Below are positions 1 to 9,685 of a stretch of DNA of 64,000 bases, one piece after another. Source of the DNA: Chionoecetes opilio (taxonomy: Eukaryota; Arthropoda; Malacostraca; Decapoda; Majidae); NCBI GenBank assembly GCA_016584305.1, contig JACEEZ010000156.1, forward strand, positions 414,566 through 478,565, written 5' to 3'. The notes under the pieces are model-generated. The model was not told the DNA's origin and made no database searches. It saw only the letters and a list, made by a program, of their open reading frames with translations. The translations under genes and the position numbers were made by a program. Within the stretch, counting starts at the first letter, position 1. Every line of letters begins with the position of its first letter.

Positions 1-325
1 CTCTGTCTTTATATCTCTTTGTAAATCTCTATCTATCTATCTCTATCTATGTTCTATCTCTGTCTTTATATCTCTTTGTAAATCTCTATCTATCTATCTC
101 TATCTATGTTCTATCTCTTTGTAAATCTCTATCTATCTATCTCTATCTATGTTCTATCTCTGTCTTTATATCTCTTTGTAAATCTCTATCTATCTATCTC
201 TATCTATGTTCTATCTCTGTGTCTTTATATCTCTTTGTAAATCTCTATCTATCTATCTCTATCTATGTTCTATCTCTGTCTTTATATCTCTTTGTAAATC
301 TGTATCTATCTATCTCTATCGCTTC
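1..325. repeat. Minisatellite, about 58-bp unit, CTAT-rich
   Basis: About five imperfect copies of a unit containing TCTTTATATCTCTTTG followed by CTATCTATCTCTATC. Short open frames here are by-products of the repeat. The stretch 326-590 that follows is AT-rich and shows no gene or recognisable element. Confidence 0.9.
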
Positions 326-591
326 ACCCTTCAGTCTTTGCTTTTTCTTCCATTCATTCCTTCAATTTGTTCCTCTATCTGTCTTTAAGGAAATGTCTTA
401 TTTTTAAAGATTCTATTACTGGTGGAGTTATTTTCATGGTTCATTATATATGTAGTTTGGTTCAATTTCCTGCTTTCTTTTCTTCAACTGTACTTATAAA
501 TCACCTTTATTCTTAGTCAACCAACAGATTTGTCTTGCAATGTCACATAGTACGCTCTCTGTTTACAATGTCCTTCCTTACTAGTTTTTGT

Positions 592-2062
592 CCATATATA
601 AAATTTCGATTCCTTAATTAAACTAATACAATTTCGATTCCTTGAGAAAACTTACTATTTTTTTCATATATATAGTTTCGATTTCTTGAGCAAACTTACT
701 ATTTCTTTATATAAATAGTTTCGATTCCTTAAACTAACTTACTATTTCTTTATATATAGTTTCGATTCCTTGAACTAACTTACTATTTCTGTATATATAT
801 AGTTTCGATTCCTTGAACTAACTTACTATTTCTGTATATATATAGTTTCGATTCCTTGAGCTAACTTACTATTTCTGTATATAAATAGTTTCGATTCCTT
901 GGGCTAACTTACTATTTCTTTATATATATATAGTTTCGATTCCTTGAGCAAACTTACTATTTCTTTATATATATATAGTTTCGATTCCTTGAGCAAACTT
1001 ACTATTTCTGTATATATATAGTTTCGATTCCTTGAGCAAACTTACTATTTCTGTATATATATAGTTTCGATTCCTTGAGCAAACTTACTATTTCTTTATA
1101 TAGATAGTTTCGATTCCTTGAGCAAACTTACTATTTCTTTATATATAAAATTTCGATTCCTTGAGCAAACTTACTATTTCTGTATATATATAATTTCGAT
1201 TCCTTGAGCAAACTTACTATTTCTTTATATATATAATTTCGATTCCTTGAGCAAACTTACTATTTCTTTATATATATAATTTCGATTCCTTGAGCTAACT
1301 TACTATTTCTTTATATAGATAGTTTCGATTCCTGAAACTAACTTACTATTTTTTTCCTATATATAATTTCGATTCCTTGAGCAAACTTACTATTTCTGTA
1401 TATATATAGTTTCGATTCCTTGAGCTAACTTACTATTTCTTTATATATATAATTTCGATTCCTTGAGCAAACTTACTATTTCTTTATATATATAATTTCG
1501 ATTCCTTGAGCAAACTTACTATTTCTTTATATATATAATTTCGATTCCTTGAGCAAACTTACTATTTCTTTATATATATAATTTCGATTCCTTGAGCAAA
1601 CTTACTATTTCTGTATATATATAATTTCGATTCCTTGAGCAAACTTACTATTTCTTTATATATATAATTTCGATTCCTTGAACTAACTTACTATTTCTTT
1701 ACATATATAGTTTCGATTCCTTGAGCAAACTTACTATTTCTTTATATATATAATTTCGATTCATGAAACAAACTTACTATTTCTTTATATATATAATTTC
1801 GATTCCTTGAGCAAACTTACTATTTCTGTATATATATAATTTCGATTCATGAAACAAACTTACTATTTCTTTATATATATAATTTCGATTCCTTGAACTA
1901 ACTTACTATTTCTTTACATATATAGTTTCGATTCCTTGAGCAAACTTACTATTTCTTTACATATATAGTTTCGATTCCTTGAACTAACTTACTATTTCTT
2001 TACATATATAGTTTCGATTCCTTGAACTAACTCACTATTTCTTTATATATATAATTTCGACT
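592..2062. repeat. Satellite-like tandem array, 43-46-bp unit
   Basis: About 32 copies of a unit with core TTTCGATTCCTTGAGCAAAC, then TTACTATTTCTTTATATATA. Copies differ by GAGCAAAC versus GAACTAAC and by the length of the TA tract, which accounts for the unit-length variation. No coding potential is seen. Confidence 0.95.
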
Positions 2063-2188
2063 CTCTAAACTCCTCCACCAATAAGCGCTCCTCCACCCTC
2101 CCTCCACTTCTCTACTTCTTTTTTATTATCTTTTATGCTTCAAGCTCTGTACTCATTTCCTCCACCCTTCCAGTGAATGACCGAGTCT

Positions 2189-2292
<104 letters not shown>

Positions 2293-2411
2293 CAGAGTAT
2301 CATGAGCGTTAATACATTTCGTCATGCAACACCCACACCTATACTTACACACACACACCTCCCCCCCACACACACACACCACACAAACACCCCCCCCTCC
2401 CCACACACAGC

Positions 2412-2915
2412 CAGAGCTGGGCAGTATTTAAATACGTATTTAAATACATTTGTGTATTTAGAAATGTAATTATAAATACATTGGTTGTCATGTATTTAAA
2501 TACAGTATTTAAATACTTTTATGAGTATTTAAATACATTGTATTTAAATACTCACAATATAAAAATGTAAATACTTTTCTATCAGTTAATTTTGCCATAA
2601 ACCCGCCCAGCTATCTGGCAACCCTGATGTTACAGTGAACCAGGGTTTCCACTGCCAAGGAAATTTCCTTATTTTTAGGAAATTTAGGCCTGAGAAGGAA
2701 ATTTCTAAGGAAATCCATTTTTTTCGGACATGTTCAAATTTGTGTATATTTAAAATGTATTTACAAATGTATTTAAATACAATTGATGTATTTAATATTT
2801 AAATACATTCGTAAAATGTATTTAGTATTTAGTATTTAAATACATTTCTCCCATGTACTATTTAGTATTTAGTATTTAAATACATTCAATGTAGCCTATT
2901 TAGTGCCCAGCTCTG
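2412..2915. mobile_element. Non-autonomous hAT-type MITE
   Basis: The element is bounded by perfect 12-bp terminal inverted repeats, CAGAGCTGGGCA at 2412-2423 and TGCCCAGCTCTG at 2904-2915. Flanking 8-mers are CACACAGC (2404-2411) and CACACAAC (2916-2923), a 7/8 target-site duplication. The interior is built from GTATTTAAATAC-type motifs and has no open frame. CAG..GGGC ends with an 8-bp duplication are characteristic of hAT elements. It landed in a CA/GT microsatellite, so part of the flank similarity could be due to the repeat. Confidence 0.85.
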
Positions 2916-2920
2916 CACAC

Positions 2921-2921
<1 letters not shown>

Positions 2922-2957
<36 letters not shown>

Positions 2958-2986
2958 CACACACACACACACACACACACACACCA
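2922..2986. repeat. (CA)n microsatellite
   Basis: CA run with a few interruptions, continuous with the target of the neighbouring hAT MITE. Confidence 0.9.
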
Positions 2987-3068
2987 CCCACGTACATTGC
3001 ACAACTTCCATTCTGTGGACCCAAAATGACAACTGTTGTATTGTCTTGCGTGATAATGTGCTATAAGT

Positions 3069-3070
<2 letters not shown>

Positions 3071-3103
<33 letters not shown>
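3071..3103. repeat. (CT)n microsatellite
   Basis: Pure CT run. Confidence 0.9.
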
Positions 3104-3105
<2 letters not shown>

Positions 3106-3142
3106 AGAACAGTGCTGCGGATAAATGAGATCTCTTTACTTT

Positions 3143-3145
<3 letters not shown>

Positions 3146-3211
<66 letters not shown>

Positions 3212-3237
3212 GCGTGTGTGTGTGCGTGTGTGTGTGT
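3146..3237. repeat. (GT)n microsatellite
   Basis: TG run with scattered GC interruptions. The following 3240-3666 holds no gene. Positions 3255-3350 are a diverged copy of the sequence that precedes the splice acceptor at 4366 (shared TTTAGTCAGGGTGAA-like and CTCATAACGACCTTTAAC motifs). Confidence 0.9.
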
Positions 3238-3666
3238 CCTGGTGTTTGTTTCCCTTCATTTTCCTTTAGTCAGGGTGAAATTTTGTTTGTTTGTTTGTTG
3301 CGTTCTTCAGGTCCTCTAATCTCTCATAACGACCTTTAACACTGCAGGAATACAAAGGAATACAAAGGAAACACAAACAGCAACAGACCGATAGGTCCTT
3401 ACAAGGCTGTTTGCTTTAACTACACTACACTAACTAGATGATAAGAGAGAAAGGATAGGAAGTAGAAGGCTCCTCCCCACCCACCCATCCCTCCAGCCTA
3501 AGCTGGCCGGAAAAGAAGTGATACCATGCAATATAGAAAAACTGCATGGAATTTGTGAGGAAAGTTGAAAGCTGTAATCTAGGGCTAACTACTACTATGT
3601 TTGTGGGGGTAGGTTTAGTGCTTGATAGATAGGTCATGTTATGTGTGTTTTGTAATGGTGTGAACA

Positions 3667-4229
3667 CAGTGTGGAAGTTCAAGGGTGGTGCGGCAGCCTT
3701 GCCTGGCGCTTTCTTGGGAGGCAGCAGTCAATCAGGCCCCAGCTCTGTTCAATCCACTGCGGATTGTGTACTTTCCATGTAGGACGCCGTACACTTCAAT
3801 GCCTCCTGCAGCAGTGACCCCTGGTACCTTAAATCCCGATGGTGGTCACTAACTGTCAGGACCCTTACTGAACCACAGCCCGTCACAGGTCGAGAGTAGT
3901 AGTGGTAACCGTTAACTCGGGGCTATCTGTGTGTGTTATGAGGTCTAATGTAGTGTTGGTGTAGGCTCAGTGTGGAAGTTCAAGGGTGGTGCGGCAGCCT
4001 TGCCTGGCGCTTTCTTGGGAGGCAGCAGTCAATCAGGCCCCAGCTCCGTTTCAATCCACTGCGGTAGTGCACTTTCCAAGTAGGACGCCGTGCACTTCAA
4101 TGCCCCCTGCAGCAGTGACCCCTGGTATATAAATCCCGATGGTGGTCACTAACTGACAGGGCCCTTACTGAACCACAGCCCGTCACAGGTCAAAAGTTGT
4201 AGTAGTGACCGTTTGCTCGGGGCTGTCTG
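3667..4229. repeat. Two-copy direct duplication, 301-bp period
   Basis: Positions 3667-3930 recur at 3968-4229 with about 90% identity, sharing for example AGTGTGGAAGTTCAAGGG, GCGGCAGCCTTGCCTGGCGC and ATCCCGATGGTGGTCACTAA. No open frame spans either copy. The family is not recognised. It lies in the presumed intron upstream of the peptide-precursor exon. Confidence 0.9.
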
Positions 4230-4366
4230 AGACGTATGATGATCTTCCCTTCCTCTTGTTCTTCTTCTCTTCCTCTTCTCCATTTAACCAGGGATGAATT
4301 TTGTTGCTTGTTGGCTTGCTTGCTTTCACCTTGTCCAATCCCTCATAATGACCTTTAACCCCGCAG

Positions 4367-5836
4367 GTACGAGGTGCCTCCCTGGTGTGGGTGGCGAGCC
4401 TGGCCCTGTTGACCACCTGTCTGGCCGTCACTCCCCACATGGCCACAGGGGAGGAGCCGGACACCCTGTGGCTGCCCTTCCTTCTCCGGGACTCTGGCGC
4501 CGCAATCACACCGCCATGGACACCCACACGACCAGGACGCTAGCTCTCGCACAAAGCGGGTGTTTCTGAGTCGTGGGTGGGGCCCGGGGGGGTACGACGC
4601 CCCGCCACCCCCGCCCCCCCAGCGGCTGGTGCGGCGACCCCTGCTGCCCCCCTCCCTGCCACAGCCTGATACAAAGAGCTCCTTCTCGCCGCCTATAACA
4701 CTGAGGGGTAAGGGACCATAAGGCTCAGAGGCTCAGACAAGACACTGCTTCGTGGTTATCTGAGGAATGCTTTGTATTTCCTGCACCTCTATCATCATCA
4801 TCATCTTTCTGTTTAATGGCAGATTTTCCCGTAATGTCTGATGAGGTTAGACGGCCGATGATACGCTTCCAATTTTATTCTAAGAGTTCATCATTTCAAT
4901 TATGGGCACGAGTGTTACGCCCCGGATGGTCTTCCTGACAGGCACTTCCTGCAGCTGTAACAGTAAATAAAACAATCTGCCAATTCCAGGACAACAGATG
5001 TGTACATGTTCCATTTATCTTTTTGCACCATGATACGTGAAGTGATTGTCACAAAAGTCATGCCTGGCAGTCACGTTTATAACATGTCACATTTCTTAGT
5101 GGCATTTCAGTACACAGACTCTTTGTGCATGGCAAAAACTTTGTTCTGCTCTAAATGATATGTTAGATATCATACTGCTCAAGGCAAAATGTGTTCCACC
5201 CCGACGGCTCATCAGACAGGCCCTACTTTCAACTTTCAATGCCTGATCCAGTAACCACTGTCATAGATTTTCATAAGAAACTGAACGACTTTTCATAGAT
5301 ATATTGTCATGAACATGATCTGTCCAACAGAGCGGGCAGGAGGGGCAAGGTTTGCAGCCCTGGTGTCAACACAGCGACGGGAGGCGCCGCCAAAGCCACA
5401 GTATCGCCGATTTCACTCCATCTTCACGTCGGGCACCTGGATTCCCCTGGGGAAGCGCGGCGAGGCTTCCATCCAGGGTCCTGCCTTCAGCCCGGCCTCG
5501 GAGGAAGAAACTGACAACGCCAACGATGAGGTTCGGCCGCTGTTCACCAAGACAAGGCCATTCGTGACGAAGAATAAGCGCGGCGGAGTGTTTGCCTCCA
5601 ACGGATGGGGTGCCGGGGGCTCCCCCATCCCCCCCTGGCCGGCCTCCTCCCCCACCCACCCCTGGACGGACATGCGGCACCCGTGGCTCACGGCAACTCT
5701 CACCACCTCGGACAACGGCGGCGGCGGCGGCGGCGACGTCAATGAAGGCGGCGACCGCTACCTGGCCAGCTTCCGGAGCGGCGGCCCGCTGCTGCACCAC
5801 TTCCTGTCCCGGGGATGGCGGCCCATGGGCAGATGA
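4367..5836 (+). CDS. Secreted multi-peptide (neuropeptide-like) precursor, last two exons
   Basis: Two exons are inferred: 4367-4707 (acceptor CCGCAG, donor GTAAGG) and 5331-5836 (acceptor CCAACAG, stop TGA at 5834). Their phases agree: one base is left over and completed by AG. The first exon opens with a hydrophobic, signal-peptide-like stretch (ASLVWVASLALLTTCLA), so the start codon must lie in an upstream exon I could not find. Downstream are dibasic cleavage sites and related peptides: KR-VFLSRGWGPGGY, then FHSIFTSGTWIPL-GKR (an amidation plus cleavage signal), NKR-GGVFASNGWGAGG, and a C-terminal YLASFRSGGPL..FLSRGWRPM-GR just before the stop. The first exon switches frame between about 4490 and 4540 (a stop at 4541 in the signal-peptide frame), which suggests a 1-nt indel. 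AATAAA is at 6084. NPLP1-like identity is only a guess. The intron 4708-5330 holds nothing recognisable. Confidence 0.6.
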
Positions 5837-6083
5837 GCACCCTGACCCCCCCACATCATCCCCCCCTACACCCCCACTACTTATCAGACAACCACTACTT
5901 ACTACAGCCCTCACATCATCCCCCCTCTACTTACACACAGGAACAGCAGCCTAGGAGGCACCAAGCGGCACCAACACGGCACCATTACAGGTCACTGGCA
6001 TCTTGATGGACACAGCTAACAACAACACAGTCTTCAACCACTGCTTCACTTACTAAGGATATCATTGTTCAACTATCTAATGA

Positions 6084-6089
6084 AATAAA
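6084..6089 (+). terminator. Polyadenylation signal AATAAA
   Basis: Canonical hexamer about 250 bp after the stop of the peptide-precursor gene and just before a long (AT)n run. Confidence 0.55.
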
Positions 6090-6097
6090 TTGTCATC

Positions 6098-6100
<3 letters not shown>

Positions 6101-6188
<88 letters not shown>
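6101..6188. repeat. (AT)n microsatellite
   Basis: Pure AT run of about 88 bp. Positions 6190-6707 contain no gene or recognisable element. Confidence 0.95.
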
Positions 6189-6191
<3 letters not shown>

Positions 6192-6707
6192 GAGAATTAT
6201 CCTCCTTGTAAGCTAAAATTGTGAGCAAAGAATAAAATATGATACCAGCTATAAGTTTCCGATGCTACTGTAGGTGTGTAATGGTCACTGTATTTTCTCA
6301 CTATATTCTCTCCTGACTTTTGAAATGGGATTAATTAATTGACATAAACAGGCTTTCGTTAAACATTCCTTCACCCCATCACATCACTGCCCACTCAGCA
6401 GCCCATGTTTCTCATTACTTAAGAATGCTACAAATCTCAAGGACGCATTGAAAATTATGTTCACATGTTCAATCCGGAATTACAGCGTGTGAATAACTCT
6501 CTTGCCCCCTGCTTGTGGCTTTCCCAGTGTACTTTGCATTCACTCTGGGATGGTGTGTCCAGTACAGCCGCAGTGATCTGTAGGGCACACTGAACAGTCT
6601 GGAGAATCAACACTGGTGCACCACAGTGTAACGTATATGATTATTAGCAACAAATCCACAGCCCTGAAGGAAATGCTCTGAAGGAAACTGGATGCCACAT
6701 ATGCATA

Positions 6708-7499
6708 CAGTAAACCCTCACTTTTACGGACCTTGATATATAATACATTTCGGCTTAAACAAACTTTTTCTGCCAGTCCAATATATGCGGGGATTTACCG
6801 AATACATGTGGTAGATGCAGGGTTGGGTTCAGTGGTGGGCCGGCCAAACATGTACACGCAGGTTGGCCGGCGGCGGTAGTGAAAACGAAGCCGATAGGGC
6901 GGTGAGCGGCTGCGTGCCGACCGATCTGGCTTTGTCTGCCCGAGTGTCAACACCTCCTCTCACGTCCTCCCGTGCCTCACTACGTTACCTGCCTCCCATG
7001 CCTCACTACGTTACCTGCCTCCTGTGCCTCACTACGTTACCTGCCTCCTGTGCCTCACTACGTTATCTGCCTCCTGTGCCTCACTACGTTACCTGCCTCC
7101 TGTCCCTCACTACGTTACCTGCCTCCTGTGCCTCACTACGTTACCTGCCTCCCGTGCCTCACTACGTTACCTGCCTCCCGTGCCTCACTACGTTACCTGC
7201 CTCCCGTGCCTCACTACGTTACCTGCCTCCCGTGCCTCACACGTACTGTTTTTATTTTCCTGCATGCGTGTAGTATTTGTGATGGCTGCATGCACGTAAG
7301 TATACAAACTTTCATCTAATGTACCAAAGTTCATTATACAGTACACGGAAATGGTCGGAAATAGCGAACTTTCACCTCATATAATGAACAAAGTTTGTGC
7401 GATATGTTCGAAAGTTTGGATCCCTCTGATTTAACGAACTTTCAGATATAATGTCACCCCCTTCCCCCCCCATTGGTTTGTTATAGTGAGGGTTGACAG
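6708..7499. mobile_element. Possible pogo/Tigger-type remnant with an internal minisatellite
   Basis: The left end CAGTAAACCCTCACTTTTAC (preceded by TA) and the reverse complement of the right end, CTGTCAACCCTCACTATAAC, match at about 16 of 20 positions. CAGT..ACCCTC ends with a TA target are typical of pogo-like elements. The right part (7340-7499) is a relative of 45046-45187. No transposase frame survives, and most of the interior is a 26-bp minisatellite. Confidence 0.45.
6967..7240. repeat. Minisatellite, 26-bp unit, about 10.5 copies
   Basis: The unit contains CTACGTTACCTGCCTCC then CGTGCCTCA. Since 26 is not a multiple of 3 and the unit lacks stops, all three forward frames stay open with a 26-residue period, so the overlapping frames are artefacts. 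Positions 7500-7924 hold no gene. There is a short CTC/ACC/GATGAT-rich patch at 7835-7885. Confidence 0.95.
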
Positions 7500-7924
7500 T
7501 CAAGGGAACAGTCAGACTAACAGGTGGCAGCTGGGAATGGAACGGAACGCCTGCCTGCAATAACGACCATGGTGCACACAAAGCCCTTGCATCACCACCA
7601 CCCTTGTCTTGTTATTGGGTCAAAGCCTGATCAGCATGCAAGGATAGGCCACAAGCTGGTCATCCATTTAAAAGACGAAAAACAGGAGGGCATATCATAA
7701 CGATTATTGGTGGGTGGGTGGGGGGGGGGTAATAATAAATCCCCTACTAGGTCAGGCCTCCCCCCCCCCATGGACACCACTCCAATTCCTAGGAGGGGAC
7801 CATATGCCTTTGTTATTATTATTATTATCATTTTTACTCTCCTCCTCCTCCTCCACCACCACCACTGATGATGATGATGGTGATGACGTGATAAACAAAT
7901 AACGTCATCCAAAACCCACATTAC

Positions 7925-8142
7925 TTAACCCCTTGAGGCCCAGAACGTAATTTCCATTGTAATTTGGGTGCCATTAGACAATTTTAATGAATTCATGCCA
8001 TGTTTTATAGCTATGACCTGTTTGGTATCCTTGTCCACTAGTTAATTTGGTATATTCAGTTACTTTTCGTAGTTTTGTCTAACAACAGACGATTTTATAT
8101 AGCCAAGGAAAGCTCTGGGCATGAAGCCACTGAAGGGGTTAA
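7925..8142. mobile_element. piggyBac-type MITE, copy A
   Basis: TTAA at both ends (7925-7928 and 8139-8142). The ends are TTAACCCCTTGAGGCCCAGA and, inverted, TTAACCCCTTCAGTGGC. The interior contains TTACTTTTCGTAGTTTTGTC. A TTAA target with CCC-starting ends is the piggyBac signature. Related copies are at 21987, 34942, 48356 and 49546. Confidence 0.8.
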
Positions 8143-8160
8143 TTACTGCATAAGGTACGG

Positions 8161-8265
8161 CATAGACCACTGTATACCTGGACTGTTCACGCAACAATGT
8201 TTTGAAATTACAAGCTGCATAGCGGCCTGCGGGGTGCCCGACAAAGAGATATAGTGGTCTATGGA
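8161..8265. mobile_element. Small foldback element, CATAGACCACTGTATAC ends
   Basis: CATAGACCACTGTATACC near 8161 and an inverted relative ATATAGTGGTCTATG near 8250 enclose about 70 bp. The same arms occur back to back as a perfect palindrome at 42223-42260. Confidence 0.55.
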
Positions 8266-8279
8266 CTATCATATAGACT

Positions 8280-9677
8280 GGTTTATCAGTATATATGATA
8301 TACTGTAATCTTCGTAAATGTTTGTTCTATAATATTATCAAATAAAAAACAGTAAAACACGCTAAAGAAATGCCATTACGAGACTCTGAAGAAATATGCA
8401 TGAACTTAATATTCACTCAACCCTTTCACGTCACCATTGTCATTCACTTTTTGTTGTCACAGAAAATCTACAATAAATCAAGAAATATAAAAACCTTCAC
8501 ACTGTTAGTCACATAAATCAAAGCTTAGAGGCTCCATAAAAAATAAATGAAAATGAAAAACAACAACTTTATGGTTAATCCAAACCTGAACTTTAGACTG
8601 TGAAACACGCATGATAACATATGGAACAAATACTACAAACATATTGGTTTAATCATCTAACGGAGATATTGCCTCAAACCCGAGATTAAAGGAGATTTAA
8701 TTTTTTGGCGGAAAAATAGTGTTGACTTGACAGAACATGACTAGCCAGCCTTTGTATAAATAGCCTAATAACACCCTTCATGACGTACATTATTCATATG
8801 GAAATATTAAAAGTAAATCAGAAAAACTCGAAGAACCTCACAAACCTAAAATTGGTGAGAATGAAAAAAATTAACTGGGTAAAAAGGGGTTGCCACAGAG
8901 GGTATATTTCTTCACATTTTTATCAACTTTTTTAATAGCACATTAAATATCGGGGGAAAAATATTAAAAAATCATTATGTGAAATGCCGATTTTAAAAAG
9001 CGAATCAGATCCATGTTTGAAGCAGTAATAAAATAGTGGTTTTTTAAATGTTTTACGTGGCGTGGCGGAAGTGATGACGTCACGCGTAAAGTTGTGACGC
9101 CACGGGGACAATCACCGGGTAACTTTCCACACGACAGATATCATGACAACGTAAATAACGGCTTAACTGAATTCAAATACCTTCCAATAAATTAAGAAAC
9201 ATCATAAGAGCTCCTCAAATCATTGTTCAAAGGGAAAGTGAAGAAAATAAAATGTGATTGTTTACGAAATGCAAAAGATGATGTATAAAAGTGAAGAATT
9301 TCAGAGGGTAAGCCATACACAAGTAAAAATCTGAAGGTAATTCTATGAGACATCAAGATCAGAGGACCGTCTGTGGCAGTCCTCTGTAACCCTGTAATGG
9401 TTCATGTGCTCAGCTCACAACTGACAAGTCTGTGGTTGAAGATCCCATCGAGGGAGACATTTTAGGAATGTCTCTTTTCACACTGTGGCCATAGCCCACT
9501 GTACTGCCTTCCTCTGTCCTGCTTGGCCTAACAACTTACAGGATATCTATAGTATTTCTGTCCTTCCCCCTCTAACCGTAAGGACCCACGGATACACCTA
9601 TAGGCTACACCCGTAGCGGGGGATACAAACATGGGAACGAGGTAGAGACGAGTCCCTATCAGATATATAAAAATAAT
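8280..9677. other. Intergenic, no gene recognised; possible SINE relic near 9400
   Basis: AT-rich, with no frame resembling a protein. Positions 9396-9450 have a weak tRNA-like arrangement (a GTGCTCAGCTCACAAC segment followed by GTTGAAGATCCC resembling a B box), so a tRNA-derived SINE fragment is possible but unproven. Confidence 0.35.
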
Positions 9678-9685
9678 CTGATTAA

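Noticed and set aside
592..2062. Possible CRISPR-like array
   Set aside because: Units are directly contiguous with no unique spacers, and the window is eukaryotic.
4183..4552. Minus-strand frames across the peptide-precursor exon
   Set aside because: No homology features. The plus-strand frames carry the signal peptide, dibasic sites and matched splice phase.
6815..7319. Three overlapping frames with HYVTCLLCLTTLPAS-type repeats
   Set aside because: 26-bp minisatellite; all three frames are open for the same reason.
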